DNA of 47,855 nucleotides from CAZAYY01 sp964489525 (GCA_964489525.1 CAZAYY010000031.1:1-47855), one strand, 5' to 3'; shown: positions 1 to 8,962, counted from the stretch's first letter. A program made the numbers and translations. The notes: a model not told the origin generated them from the sequence alone.

Positions 1-33
1 GGTCACCTGGCGGGTACGGCCCGCCAGGTGACC
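1..33. repeat. Perfect inverted repeat at window edge
   Basis: Two perfect 14-base arms (GGTCACCTGGCGGG at 1-14 and its complement at 20-33) flank a 5-base loop. No T-run follows on the + strand; ACTACCTAATAATTC comes next. It may be the tail of a terminator for a gene left of the window read on either strand, or a small repeat. Its left context is missing, so the role is undecided. Confidence 0.6.
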
Positions 34-101
34 ACTACCTAATAATTCACTCTTCCCTATATTGATTATATCTGATAAAATCACACCTTGCGTTAAGTGC
101 A

Positions 102-130
102 AGCCTCGTCGGCCGTGTCGGGGCTTTTTT
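102..130 (+). terminator. Terminator-like hairpin just before typA
   Basis: AGCCTCG (102-108) pairs with CGGGGCT (119-125) with one G-T wobble, followed by six T (125-130). The ATG chosen for typA is only 16 bases after the T-run. It could end an upstream transcript, or act as an attenuator if the typA promoter lies further upstream (62-90 is AT-rich but I see no clear promoter). Confidence 0.5.
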
Positions 131-145
131 GATGGATGGTTGAGA

Positions 146-1999
146 ATGATTGAACGAACTGACTTGCGAAATATTGCGATTATTGCCCATGTAGACCACG
201 GCAAAACGACCCTGGTCGATGGGATGTTGAAACAAGCCCATGTGTTCCGCGAAAACCAACAGGTTGCCGAGCGGGTGATGGATTCAAATGACCTCGAACG
301 CGAACGGGGCATTACCATCCTGGCCAAAAATACCGCCATCCGGATTGTGGACCCGGATACCAACCAGCCCGTGAAAATCAACATTGTAGACACACCCGGC
401 CATGCCGACTTTGGCGGCGAGGTGGAGCGTGTTCTCAATATGGTGGACGGGGTGCTGCTGCTGGTGGATGCCGCCGAAGGCCCAATGCCCCAGACTCGTT
501 TTGTTTTGAAAAAAGCGCTCGAACTGGGCCATAGGGCTATTGTGGTGATCAACAAGGTGGACCGGAAAGACGCCGAACCCAGCCGGGTTCTCAATGAAAC
601 CTTCGATTTGTTCATTGAATTGGGTGCATCCGAAGAGCAGGCAGACTTTCCAATTGTGTATGCCATGGCCACGACTGCCCAGGCTGGCCTGACTCCTTCA
701 TTGGGGCCTGATTTACAGCCCCTCTTCCAGGCGATTTTGCGCGAGGTGCCCTGTCCTAAGGTGGACCTGGATGGCCCGCTGCAAATGTTGGTGACTTCGA
801 TTGATTATGACAACTATCGCGGCCTGACGGCCATTGGCCGCCTTTTTTCCGGGCGCATTACCGCCGGGCAGGACCTGGCCCGGATGACGCTGGAAGGCGC
901 CATCCTCCCGGAAAAGGCCCGTTATCTCTACGTTCACGAAGCGCTGCGCCGCGAAGAAGTTACCATGGCCGAGGCGGGTGAAATTGTGGCTATAGCCGGG
1001 TTGGAAGGGGTTTCCATTGGTGAAACCCTGGCCGACCCCGAAAACCCAATTGCCCTCCCGGTGATTACCGTAGAAGCCCCCACGGTTCGGATGACTTTTG
1101 GCGTCAATACCTCGCCTTTTGGCGGCCGCGAAGGCCGCTGGAGTACCTCGCGCAAGCTGCGCGAGCGCCTGTTGGACGAATTGAAATCCAACGTGGCCTT
1201 GCGGGTTGCCGAAACCGATGCAGCTGATACGTTTATGGTTTCCGGGCGGGGCGAACTGCACCTGGCCATTCTGATCGAGACCATGCGCCGCGAGGGTTAT
1301 GAATTCCAGGTTTCCCGCCCTGAGGTGATTTTTCAGGATGGTCCGGAGGGTGAACTCTACGAGCCTTTTGAAGAAGTGCACATTGAAACCAGCTCGGAAA
1401 CCGTGGGCGTGGTCATTGAAATGCTCGGAACCCGCCGGGGTGAAATGCAGCACATGGAAGAAACCGGTCAGAACGCGGTCCGGCTGGCTTATATTGTGCC
1501 TACCCGCGGCCTGTTGGGCTTTCGCTACCAGTTTCTGACCGCCACCCGCGGCATGGGCATCATGTATACGCTGTTTCACGGCTATGGCCCATTTGCAGGC
1601 CCCATTCGCGGCCGGCCGCGTGGTTCCCTGGTTGCCTACGAACTGGGCAAGGCAACAACCTTTGGCCTGAAAAACGCCGAGCTGCGCGGCACGCTTTTTA
1701 TTGGCGCTGGAATTGACGTTTATGAAGGTATGGTCATTGGCGAACACCAACGCCCGGGTGACCTGGATGTGAATATTGCCAAAACAAAACACCTGACCAA
1801 CATGCGCCAGGCCAACAAAGAAATTGATGAAGACCTGACCCCGCCGCGCCAGATGAGCCTGGATGAGTGTATTGAATTCCTGGCCGCCGATGAACTGCTG
1901 GAAGTTACCCCCAACAGCCTGCGGATTCGCAAGCGCATTTTGGACCGCAACCAGCGCGGGCGCGAAGCCAAGCGTGCCAAAGAGCTGGCCGGAGAGTAA
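146..1999 (+). CDS. typA: Ribosome-associated GTPase TypA/BipA
   Basis: TypA is a translational GTPase of the EF-G family that binds the ribosome and affects 50S assembly and stress growth. The 617-aa product matches the family's usual size of about 600-615 aa. The GTPase core is at the N-terminus: AHVDHGKTT (G1) around residues 14-22, RGITI (G2), DTPGHADFGGEVER (G3) and NKVDR (G4). The C-terminal half carries the TypA-specific region ending in LTPPRQMSLDECIEFL. I start at ATG 146 because the frame's earlier start at 62 would add 28 residues (rich in Cys, Arg and Pro) that run through the hairpin at 102-130, and family proteins begin close to 'LRNIAIIAHVDHG'. It is a single gene, read toward a shared bidirectional terminator. 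Confidence 0.97.
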   Translation: MIERTDLRNIAIIAHVDHGKTTLVDGMLKQAHVFRENQQVAERVMDSNDLERERGITILAKNTAIRIVDPDTNQPVKINIVDTPGHADFGGEVERVLNMVDGVLLLVDAAEGPMPQTRFVLKKALELGHRAIVVINKVDRKDAEPSRVLNETFDLFIELGASEEQADFPIVYAMATTAQAGLTPSLGPDLQPLFQAILREVPCPKVDLDGPLQMLVTSIDYDNYRGLTAIGRLFSGRITAGQDLARMTLEGAILPEKARYLYVHEALRREEVTMAEAGEIVAIAGLEGVSIGETLADPENPIALPVITVEAPTVRMTFGVNTSPFGGREGRWSTSRKLRERLLDELKSNVALRVAETDAADTFMVSGRGELHLAILIETMRREGYEFQVSRPEVIFQDGPEGELYEPFEEVHIETSSETVGVVIEMLGTRRGEMQHMEETGQNAVRLAYIVPTRGLLGFRYQFLTATRGMGIMYTLFHGYGPFAGPIRGRPRGSLVAYELGKATTFGLKNAELRGTLFIGAGIDVYEGMVIGEHQRPGDLDVNIAKTKHLTNMRQANKEIDEDLTPPRQMSLDECIEFLAADELLEVTPNSLRIRKRILDRNQRGREAKRAKELAGE

Positions 2000-2014
2000 C
2001 AGATTTTTGCAAAT

Positions 2015-2048
2015 AAAAGGCTGCCTGATGCGATGCGGGCAGCCTTTT
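2015..2048. terminator. Bidirectional intrinsic terminator
   Basis: An 11-bp stem (2015-2025 with 2038-2048, core AAGGCTGCC/GGCAGCCTT) has T-rich flanks on both strands: AAAA on the left, TTTTTT ending at 2050 on the right. It sits between convergent typA (stop 1999) and the gene ending at 2052, so it serves both. Confidence 0.9.
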
Positions 2049-2051
2049 TTA

Positions 2052-2459
2052 TTACCCTTCTTTTCCCGAACCTTCTTCAAGGTCGCTCAAGCGCAGGTTG
2101 AGCGCGTCTACCGAGATTTGGATTTCCCAAAGCGAAATACCCAGGGAGATTACCATCAGCACCAACCCGCCCCCAAAACTATATTCGCCAGCCTGCTGCA
2201 AGTTCGCGTACAGCAAGAACATGCTGATGGTGCAGAGCAGCAAGCTGCCCACCCCAAATGCCTGCATGTACTTAATCAGGTTTACTCTATGGCGCAAGTT
2301 GTCAATTTGTTTGAGGGTGATGATGTCGGGTTCTTTCTTGTAGCGGAAATGTAAATCGCGAATCAGGTTGGCCAGGGTCAGGAAGCGGTTGGTATACGCC
2401 AGCAGCAGCAGTGAAATGGCCGGAAATAAAAGTGCAGGGGTGGTTAGGGAAAGCTGCAT
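2052..2459 (-). CDS. DUF2721-family membrane protein
   Basis: A 135-aa protein with a hydrophobic N-terminal segment starting LTTPALLFPAISLLLLAY and a C-terminal pair of hydrophobic segments around SLLLCTISMFLLYA and GLVLMVISLGISLWEI, with charged RYKKEPDIITLKQI between them. This layout (one TM, polar helix with 'RH/RR-N-IK', two TMs, then 'EI..S..AL...L') matches DUF2721 proteins of unknown function, so it is probably an inner-membrane protein. The ATG at 2459 lies one base after the stop of the upstream kinase gene, and its GAGGT Shine-Dalgarno overlaps that gene's end. The two are therefore co-transcribed and translationally linked. The frame stays open 34 codons further upstream, but that part lies inside the kinase gene. 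No function is assigned. Confidence 0.8.
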   Translation of the reverse strand: MQLSLTTPALLFPAISLLLLAYTNRFLTLANLIRDLHFRYKKEPDIITLKQIDNLRHRVNLIKYMQAFGVGSLLLCTISMFLLYANLQQAGEYSFGGGLVLMVISLGISLWEIQISVDALNLRLSDLEEGSGKEG

Positions 2460-2460
2460 G

Positions 2461-3372
2461 TTACCTCGCAAAATGATCGAACTGCATCCGTTGGGCAAGC
2501 GCCAAAGCGCCCAGGCTGCCCGCATAGCTGCCCAGTCCGGGTGCAACCAGGTAGGTTTCAATCTGGTTCAAGAGAGTTGGGGAATGGTAATAACCGTTGG
2601 CCAGGCGTAAGAGTTCGATGCGAATGCGGTCCAATAAACCAGGTGCCTGGCTGACCCCGCCGCCCAGGATGATGCGCCTTGGGGAGAGAATGCCAATATA
2701 TGCAGACAGAGCCGCGGCGATGTAAAAAGCCTCCAGATCCCAGGCGGGGTGGTCAGGCGGCAGCAATTCGGCAGGCGCGCCCCATCGGGCCTGGATGGCC
2801 GGGCCCGAAGCCAGCCCTTCAAAACAATCCCCATGAAACGGGCAAATGCCGGGAAAGGGGTCGCGGTCTGGGTCGTGGGGCAGCAGTAAATGCCCCATTT
2901 CAGGATGCAGCAGCCCGCCCAGGGGTTGGCCCCGGTAAATTGCCCCTCCGCCAATGCCAGTGCCAATCGTCAGGTACACCAGGGGATCGATGCCCTGGCC
3001 TGCTCCCCAAAGGTGCTCTGCCAGGGCCGCACCGTTCACGTCAGTATCTATGGCAACCGGCAGCCCAAGCCGCTTCTTTAAAAAACCAGCCAGGTTGGTA
3101 TTGCTCCAGCCTGCTTTAGGGGTGTGGGTGATATACCCAAAGGTGGGCGAGCCTGGTTCCAGGTCCAGCGGCCCAAAACTGGCAATGCCCAGTCCGGCAA
3201 GTTTGTGGGTTTTAGCCTGTTCTTCGAAAAAGGCGGCTGCTTTTTCCAGGGTTTCACCCGGGGTCGTTGTAGGAATCCGTTTTTCGGCCAGGATGTTTTG
3301 AGGCCCATCTGCTACGATACAAAAAAATTTGGTTCCGCCTGCTTCAATACCACCATATTGGGTTGGCTGCAT
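2461..3372 (-). CDS. ROK-family fructokinase-type sugar kinase
   Basis: Phosphorylates a hexose, probably fructose, with ATP in the cytosol. The 303-aa protein opens with the ROK phosphate-binding motif GGIEAGGTKF, has the catalytic region AIDTDVNGAAL near residue 110, the second phosphate loop LTIGTGIGGGAI near 135, and the zinc-binding ROK signature (HPEMGH, then C-PFHGDC) followed by FEGLASGPAI. The 'C-P-F-H-x-x-C-x-E-G-L-x-S-G' spacing and the 'GGIEAGGTKFxC' opening are typical of the Bacillus YdhR/GmuE fructokinase branch rather than glucokinase or NagC repressors; there is no N-terminal helix-turn-helix. ATG 3372 has AAAGAGGTG just upstream. First gene of a two-gene minus-strand unit with the DUF2721 gene. 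Exact sugar is inferred. Confidence 0.88.
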   Translation of the reverse strand: MQPTQYGGIEAGGTKFFCIVADGPQNILAEKRIPTTTPGETLEKAAAFFEEQAKTHKLAGLGIASFGPLDLEPGSPTFGYITHTPKAGWSNTNLAGFLKKRLGLPVAIDTDVNGAALAEHLWGAGQGIDPLVYLTIGTGIGGGAIYRGQPLGGLLHPEMGHLLLPHDPDRDPFPGICPFHGDCFEGLASGPAIQARWGAPAELLPPDHPAWDLEAFYIAAALSAYIGILSPRRIILGGGVSQAPGLLDRIRIELLRLANGYYHSPTLLNQIETYLVAPGLGSYAGSLGALALAQRMQFDHFAR

Positions 3373-3398
3373 GAAACACCTCTTTTCTTCAAAAATCC

Positions 3399-3406
3399 AT
3401 TATAAT
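3399..3406. promoter_or_regulatory. Shared -10-like element, divergent genes
   Basis: ATTATAAT is its own reverse complement, so it offers a perfect TATAAT hexamer on the + strand (3401-3406) and another on the minus strand (3399-3404). It lies in the 63-base gap between the kinase gene (minus) and the gene at 3436 (plus). No good -35 hexamer is visible for either direction. Confidence 0.4.
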
Positions 3407-3435
3407 CCAACAATTCTTTTTCACTTGAGGTTCAC

Positions 3436-3870
3436 GTGGGTTTTCGTTTGCGCAATCAAAAAGACGCCAACCGGGTTCTCTGCCTCACCCGCCAGACCTG
3501 GTTTGCAGTTCTGGACCTGGCAGAATCCTATGGTTGGTATCCATTAGGTGATATGTGGCCGGGTGATTGGGGCCAGCAGGATTTTCCATCCATTGGTTAT
3601 GGTCCAGACCCGCTGCTTGCTGACCTGGATGAAGATGAAAACTATTCCGACCGCAGCCTGGTTGTATTTGAAGATGCACTTAACCTCGCCGATGTGTTGG
3701 AAAGGGCTTTTTTGGAAATGGAGCCGCAGCGCGTCCCGATTTCTTTCTTCCTGGGTGTTGAGTATGCCGGGCTTGAAAACCGGCCCGCCATTGGTGTGCT
3801 GACTGCTGTGATTGAATTTTGCCGCCTGGGTTCTTTTTGGGTTGAAATGATCGGCAGTCAGCCTGCTTAA
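3436..3870 (+). CDS. Hypothetical protein, 144 aa
   Basis: I do not recognise a family. It is a soluble-looking, acidic protein with an aromatic-rich first half (SYGWYPLGDMWPGDWG) followed by an acidic stretch LADLDEDENYSD, then helical LNLADVLERAFLEM. There is no signal peptide or membrane segment and no obvious catalytic motif. The start is GTG at 3436, preceded by TTGAGG five bases away; no ATG in frame would preserve the length. It is divergent from the ROK kinase and shares its short intergenic region. Coding support is the absence of a better frame, a ribosome binding site and normal codon use. Confidence 0.65.
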   Translation: MGFRLRNQKDANRVLCLTRQTWFAVLDLAESYGWYPLGDMWPGDWGQQDFPSIGYGPDPLLADLDEDENYSDRSLVVFEDALNLADVLERAFLEMEPQRVPISFFLGVEYAGLENRPAIGVLTAVIEFCRLGSFWVEMIGSQPA

Positions 3871-3948
3871 ACCACCCTTGGATTGGGGTAGTGATTCAGA
3901 CTTGTAGGGGTTCTCGCAGCGTGAGAAGGCACCTTCGGTAAAATATTC

Positions 3949-3977
3949 TTAACAGGTTTCCTAAATCCGTTTATAAT
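3949..3977 (+). promoter_or_regulatory. Sigma70-type promoter of signalling operon
   Basis: TTAACA (3949-3954), 17-base spacer, TATAAT (3972-3977): 5/6 and 6/6 consensus matches with optimal spacing. Transcription would start near 3984, about 100 bases before the first gene of the three-gene signalling operon. Confidence 0.75.
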
Positions 3978-4086
3978 TACCTGCAAGTGCTTGCCGGGCT
4001 TGCTTTCCAAAGAAGGATACCCTCATGAAAAGAAAACGCCAGGTTGAGCGGCTCACGCAAAATTTGTGGAACTCTGGAGTGTTTAC

Positions 4087-4530
4087 ATGGAGAGTAACCT
4101 GGTGGAAATTTTGTTGGTTGAAGACAACCCCAGTGACCTTGAATTGGCGCTGCACGCTTTGAAAAAACATCATATTGCGAATCGCATTGAGGTGGCCAGG
4201 GATGGTGCAGAAGCACTGGATTTTTTGTTTGCTCGGGGTAAACACGCCGGGCGTAACCTTGAAAATGGCCCAAGGGTAATTTTGCTTGACTTGAAGCTTC
4301 CCAAGGTGGATGGGCTTGAGGTTTTGCAGCAGTTGAAGGTCGACGAACGCACCCGCAATATTCCTGTGGTGGTGCTGACCTCTTCCCGCGAAGATCGAGA
4401 TATCGTTGAAAGCTACCGCCTGGGGGTGAACAGCTATATTGTCAAACCCGTTGATTTTGAGCAGTTTATCAAAGCGGTGCAGCAGTTGGGTTTTTACTGG
4501 CTGCTGCTCAACCAGCCCCCCAAGGTGTAA
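4087..4530 (+). CDS. Rcp1-type single-domain response regulator
   Basis: A stand-alone receiver of 147 aa of the Rcp1/phytochrome-partner type, probably passing phosphate to or from the sensor kinase encoded next. Visible: acidic pocket E12-D13, phospho-acceptor D68 in ILLDLKLPKVDG, switch residue T98 in VVVLTSS and K120 in YIVKPVDF. The long loop between beta-2 and beta-3 (FLFARGKHAGRNLEN) is typical of Rcp1-like regulators. There is no output domain. ATG 4087 is chosen over the frame's upstream start at 4066 because GGAG (4076-4079) lies seven bases before it. The next gene starts 8 bases after the stop. Confidence 0.92.
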   Translation: MESNLVEILLVEDNPSDLELALHALKKHHIANRIEVARDGAEALDFLFARGKHAGRNLENGPRVILLDLKLPKVDGLEVLQQLKVDERTRNIPVVVLTSSREDRDIVESYRLGVNSYIVKPVDFEQFIKAVQQLGFYWLLLNQPPKV

Positions 4531-4538
4531 CCCTAAAA

Positions 4539-6563
4539 ATGTCCGTCCCTTTGCGTGTTCTGATCGTTGAAGACCGGCCCTCAGATGTTGAACTGCTGCT
4601 GTATACACTTCAGCGCACCGGGTACGATGTGAAACGTTGGGTGGTGGACAATGAAGCCGACTACCTGGTTCAGTTAGAAAATCACCCCGATATTATCCTG
4701 TCGGATTACAGTCTTCCACAATTTAGCGCCCTGCGCGCCCTGGCTTTGCTGCAGTCCAGGGGTCTGGATATTCCCTTTATCATTGTAACTGGCACCATTA
4801 GCGAAGAGGTTGCAGTTGAGAGTATCAAGCTTGGTGCATCCGATTACCTGATCAAAGACCGCCTTGCCCGACTGGGGCAGGCGATTTCGTATGCTCTGCA
4901 CGAGAAAAAACTGCGCGATGAAAAACGCACTGCAGAGGAACGGCTTCATCTGCTTTCACTGGCTGTTGCCCAAAGCACCGAAGGGGTTGCCATTTTAGAC
5001 CTGAACGGGCTTGTGTTGTTTTGCAACCCGGCTCTTAGCCGGATTTACGGCTATGATCACAATGGCTTGTTAGGGAAAGATTTTGCGCAGGTTTATGGTG
5101 CCATCCGTAAACCCGAAGCCGAAAGCATTGCAGCCGAAGTTCTAGAAAAAGGCTTCTTCAAAGGCGAAACCTGGCACATGCGCAAAGATGGCGACCTTTT
5201 TTCGGTTTATCTTAACCAATCTTTGGTGCGCGACCATGCCGGCAGCGCAATGGGGTTTTTGGTGACGGTGCGCGATCATACCGAACAAAAAAAGGTTGAA
5301 GTCGCTTTAGAAGTGGAACGGGCAACCCTGGCAAGGCGGGTCGAAGAACGCACTGTGGAGTTAATGGTGGCCAACGCCGAGTTGGGTCGGGCTTCGCGCC
5401 TGAAAGATGAATTCCTGGCCAGTATGAGCCACGAACTGCGCACACCGCTTAACGCCATTCTGGGTCTTTCTGAGGCATTGATTGAAGAGACTTATGGCCC
5501 ACTCAACTCGCGCCAGGCGAACTCGCTCAACCGCATCCATGAGAGCGGGCGTCATTTGTTGGCGCTGATTACTGATATTCTGGATATTTCAAAAATTGAA
5601 GCTGGAAAAATCACCCTGGAAATCTCCCCCATCGCGGTGACAGATGTGTGTGAAGCCAGCCTGCGCATGGTTAAACAGGCTGCCCTGGCGAAAGGAATTT
5701 CAACTGCACTTAACCTGGCAGGGTCATCCCTGGTCCTAAATGCCGACCAGCGGCGTTTGAAACAAATCCTGGTTAATTTGCTTTCCAATGCCATTAAGTT
5801 CACACCCAAAGGAGGGGAAGTTGGCCTGGATGTTTACCGGGATGACGAAACTGGTGAAATGTGTTTCGAAGTATGGGACACAGGCATTGGCATTCATCCC
5901 TTTGATTTGGAACGAATTTTTGAACCATTTGTCCAACTCGACAGCAGCCTCAGCCGGATGCACCCAGGTACAGGTCTTGGGCTTGCGTTGGTGCGCCGGT
6001 TGGCTTTGCTGCATGGCGGTAGGGTCGCGGTTGAAAGCGAACTGGACAAGGGGAGCCGCTTTACCCTCCGGCTTCCCCTGCGGCAAGGGGTTCCCTTTGC
6101 CCTGCGCGACGCAGACCCCGGCCTGGATGCGCCTGTGCGCATTGCCCACCCCAGCACCGTCGAACGCAAGGGGACGATTATGTTCGTGGAAGATCATGAA
6201 GATACCCTTGTCGCCATTTCGGAATACCTGAGCGGCAAAGGCTATACGGTTTCCGCAGTGACGGATGGCCACAATCTGTTGGAGCATATTGGCCCAACTT
6301 CTCCTGACCTGCTTTTGATGGATATTCAACTTCCCGATATCAGCGGGTTAGACCTGATTGCCCGGCTGCGCCGCGAACCAGCATGGAGCAAACTACCCAT
6401 TATTGCGGTAACTGCCCTGGTGATGCCCGGCGACCGGGAACGCTGCCTGGCTGCGGGAGCCAATGAATACCTGGCGAAGCCAGTGCGCCTGGCCCGGTTG
6501 TTGGAAATAATTGAAGGATACCTTCCGCCCACAAACGCAGGGCTAACCGGGGTTGGGGCATGA
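4539..6563 (+). CDS. Hybrid sensor histidine kinase, REC-PAS-HK-REC
   Basis: A cytoplasmic hybrid kinase of 674 aa. Order: N-terminal receiver (about 5-120, acceptor D56 in ILSDYSLPQF), PAS domain (about 135-250), coiled coil (about 255-288), HisKA with phospho-acceptor H298 in SMSHELRTPLNAIL, HATPase_c (about 400-515; N-box N413/N417, DTGIGI, GTGLGLALV), and a C-terminal receiver (about 545-660, acceptor D595 in LLLMDIQLPD). There is no signal peptide or membrane segment, so the input is intracellular or comes through the N-terminal receiver and PAS pocket. All residues needed for kinase and phosphotransfer are present. It overlaps the next gene by ATGA, which implies translational coupling; the two probably form one relay with the receiver at 4087. 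Confidence 0.95.
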   Translation: MSVPLRVLIVEDRPSDVELLLYTLQRTGYDVKRWVVDNEADYLVQLENHPDIILSDYSLPQFSALRALALLQSRGLDIPFIIVTGTISEEVAVESIKLGASDYLIKDRLARLGQAISYALHEKKLRDEKRTAEERLHLLSLAVAQSTEGVAILDLNGLVLFCNPALSRIYGYDHNGLLGKDFAQVYGAIRKPEAESIAAEVLEKGFFKGETWHMRKDGDLFSVYLNQSLVRDHAGSAMGFLVTVRDHTEQKKVEVALEVERATLARRVEERTVELMVANAELGRASRLKDEFLASMSHELRTPLNAILGLSEALIEETYGPLNSRQANSLNRIHESGRHLLALITDILDISKIEAGKITLEISPIAVTDVCEASLRMVKQAALAKGISTALNLAGSSLVLNADQRRLKQILVNLLSNAIKFTPKGGEVGLDVYRDDETGEMCFEVWDTGIGIHPFDLERIFEPFVQLDSSLSRMHPGTGLGLALVRRLALLHGGRVAVESELDKGSRFTLRLPLRQGVPFALRDADPGLDAPVRIAHPSTVERKGTIMFVEDHEDTLVAISEYLSGKGYTVSAVTDGHNLLEHIGPTSPDLLLMDIQLPDISGLDLIARLRREPAWSKLPIIAVTALVMPGDRERCLAAGANEYLAKPVRLARLLEIIEGYLPPTNAGLTGVGA

Positions 6564-8932
6564 CTGGATTCAAAAGCCGCATTTTGATTGTGGATGATGA
6601 GGTTCTAGGGCGTGAAACCCTGGAAGCACTTTTGTTTTCAGAAGGATATTTGTTAGATTTTGCAGCCTCCGGTGTTGAAGCCCTGCAAAAGGCGGAAGAA
6701 ACCCAACCAGATTTACTGCTGCTCGATGTGATGATGCCGGAAATGACGGGGTACGAGGTTTGCCAAAGGCTGCGCCAAAACCCGGCAACCGCTGAGATGC
6801 CTGTGATCATGGTCACAGCCCTGGATGACCAGGATGCCCGCCTGCGCGGGCTGCAGGCAGGAGCCGACGACTTCGTGAGCAAACCCATCAACCGGATGGA
6901 GCTGCGCGCCAGGGTGCGCACCATTACCCGGCTCAACCGCTACCGCAGCCTGGTGGAAGAACGCAGCCGTTTCGAACAAATGGTGCGTCTTTCTCCGGAT
7001 GGAATTTTGATGGTGGATGAACATCGCCAGGTTGCCCTTGCAAATGCTGCCATTCTTGAGCGGCTTCACCTGTCTTCAGAGCGTGAAGTGTTGGGCAGAC
7101 CTGCGGCCGAATTATTCGCGGTGGATGAGCGCGTTCGTTTCCACCAATACCTGGACAGGCTCACTACCCCCGGTTTACCGGCCCTCAAATGGTCGTCTTT
7201 GCTCCAACCTGCCCAGGGTAACCCCCTGCATGTAGAAGTGACAGCGGGCTGCCTGGACTGGCAGGGGAGTCCGGTGGTTCAATTGCTCGTACGCGATATA
7301 TCCGAACGGGTTGCGGCAGAACGCACGATTCAATCCCAGGTAGAGATGCTCTCAGCGATGTTCACCGGCGCTCAAATGCTGGCCCACAACCTGGACCCGG
7401 TTTTGTTGGCGGCGGATATTGTCCACGCCTGTGTGGAAGCATTAGGTGTGGATGCCGTTTGGCTGGGGCGGGTGGAGCCAGATGCCCGGATTGTCCCTTG
7501 GAATTTCGCCCCGGCAGAATGGACGCTTCTGGGCCAAATGTCGCTTTATATTGACCACGGCGAAGAGAATGGTGAACGGGTTGGCTCACTTGTGCATAGT
7601 TCGGGGGTTATCGTAACCAACCAGATGGATACTGGCCTGTCCTACCAGGCATTCAAACCCCTGGCTGGCTTGGGTTTGTCTTGCGCTGCCTCTTTTCCCC
7701 TGGCAGACCGCGACCAAATGTTGGGTGTGCTGCTCTTGTTTAGCCGTCATCCGGGCTATTTCACATCTGACCGGCTGGAATTATTCCAGGCTTTTGCAAA
7801 CCAGGTTGGGGCTGCACTGCAAAATGCAGCCTTATTCAAACAAACCCAGCAGCGTTTGGACTATATACGTTCGCTGCATGCCATTGATAAAGCCATTATG
7901 GCTTCCCCGGACCTGGACCAAACCCTGCAGGTGCTGCTTGAACAGGTGATCCGCCAGCTGCAGATGGATGCGGCCAATGTGCTGTTATATAACGAACAAC
8001 AAGAATCGCTAACTTTTGCAGCTGGGGCGGGTTTCAAGAGCAAGTCCCTGGCGCTGGAATTTGCCACATCTGAACATGTGTTGGCCGGGCTGGTTGCGCA
8101 AAACAGACGGCCCCTTTACATTAACACAGCAGAACCGCTTGCTGAGGCTTTTCGCTCTTTGCACGGGTTTGAAAAAGAAGGGTTTGTGACTTACTTAGGG
8201 GTTCCCCTGGTGGCCAAAAATGCCTTGCAGGGGGTTCTGGAAATGTACCGGCGAACGTCATCTAAACCTCTCAAAGAGTGGTTTGAAATGGTAGATACCC
8301 TGGCCGGCCAGGCCGCCATTGCGATTGAAAATGCTGCCCTGTTTAACCATATTCAAATTGCCAACCGGGAATTGGAAGAAGCCTACGATGCCACCCTGGA
8401 AGGTTGGGCGCGGGCCCTGGATTTACGCGATAACGAGACCGAGGGCCATACCCAACGCGTGACCGACCTGGCGGTTAAACTTGCCCGGTTGGTGGGTGTT
8501 GATGAAGAAAACCTGGTCCACATCTGGCGCGGGGCACTGCTGCACGATATGGGCAAGTTGGGGGTGCCAGACAATGTCTTACTTAAACCCGGACCCCTAA
8601 CGCCGGAAGAATGGAAAATCATGCGCCAACACCCGGTTTATGCCTTTCGCATGCTTTCCCCCATTAAGTTTTTACGCCCGGCGCTGGTAATTCCCTATAT
8701 GCATCACGAACATTGGGATGGCAGCGGGTACCCCCAGGGGTTAAGCGGAGAACAAATTCCCTTGACGGCTCGCCTTTTTACCCTGGTGGATGTGTGGGAC
8801 GCTTTGCGTTCCGACCGCCCCTATCGGCGGGCCTGGACAGACCAACAAACCGCCAGCTATATTCGAAAACACGCTGGCAAAATCTTTGACCCCAACCTGA
8901 CCCCAATATTTCTCAAGTTTGTAGGCTATTAA
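6560..8932 (+). CDS. REC-PAS-GAF-GAF-HD-GYP c-di-GMP phosphodiesterase
   Basis: Predicted to hydrolyse cyclic-di-GMP under control of its receiver and sensor domains. The 790-aa order is: receiver (1-125, acceptor D56 in LLLLDVMMPEMTG), PAS (about 135-255), GAF 1 (about 275-425), GAF 2 (about 445-600) and HD-GYP (about 610-790). The HD-GYP motifs are intact: H630 (EGHTQRV), H662-D663 with K666 (HDMGKLGVPD), H691, HHEHWDGSGYP (715-725), D744 (VDVWDAL) and DRPYR. The GYP triplet itself is present, so catalysis is expected. The start ATG 6560 overlaps the preceding stop. As the last gene of the operon it is the likely output of the phosphorelay, lowering c-di-GMP when active (inference from family). 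Confidence 0.94.
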   Translation: MTGFKSRILIVDDEVLGRETLEALLFSEGYLLDFAASGVEALQKAEETQPDLLLLDVMMPEMTGYEVCQRLRQNPATAEMPVIMVTALDDQDARLRGLQAGADDFVSKPINRMELRARVRTITRLNRYRSLVEERSRFEQMVRLSPDGILMVDEHRQVALANAAILERLHLSSEREVLGRPAAELFAVDERVRFHQYLDRLTTPGLPALKWSSLLQPAQGNPLHVEVTAGCLDWQGSPVVQLLVRDISERVAAERTIQSQVEMLSAMFTGAQMLAHNLDPVLLAADIVHACVEALGVDAVWLGRVEPDARIVPWNFAPAEWTLLGQMSLYIDHGEENGERVGSLVHSSGVIVTNQMDTGLSYQAFKPLAGLGLSCAASFPLADRDQMLGVLLLFSRHPGYFTSDRLELFQAFANQVGAALQNAALFKQTQQRLDYIRSLHAIDKAIMASPDLDQTLQVLLEQVIRQLQMDAANVLLYNEQQESLTFAAGAGFKSKSLALEFATSEHVLAGLVAQNRRPLYINTAEPLAEAFRSLHGFEKEGFVTYLGVPLVAKNALQGVLEMYRRTSSKPLKEWFEMVDTLAGQAAIAIENAALFNHIQIANRELEEAYDATLEGWARALDLRDNETEGHTQRVTDLAVKLARLVGVDEENLVHIWRGALLHDMGKLGVPDNVLLKPGPLTPEEWKIMRQHPVYAFRMLSPIKFLRPALVIPYMHHEHWDGSGYPQGLSGEQIPLTARLFTLVDVWDALRSDRPYRRAWTDQQTASYIRKHAGKIFDPNLTPIFLKFVGY

Positions 8933-8962
8933 AAACGAAACGCCGCCTTTTCAGACGGCGTT
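8931..8962 (-). terminator. Intrinsic terminator of small minus-strand unit
   Basis: On the minus strand AACGCCGTCT pairs with AGGCGGCGTT (10 bp, one wobble) around a GAAA tetraloop, followed by TCGTTTTT. The + strand reading has no T-run after the stem, so this terminator points leftwards, antisense to the last bases of the HD-GYP gene. It ends the unit started by the promoter at 9105-9133. Confidence 0.85.

Noticed and set aside
713..2080. 455-codon minus-strand frame opposite typA
   Set aside because: No domain and no start site; runs across the terminator at 2015-2048; typA is unmistakable.
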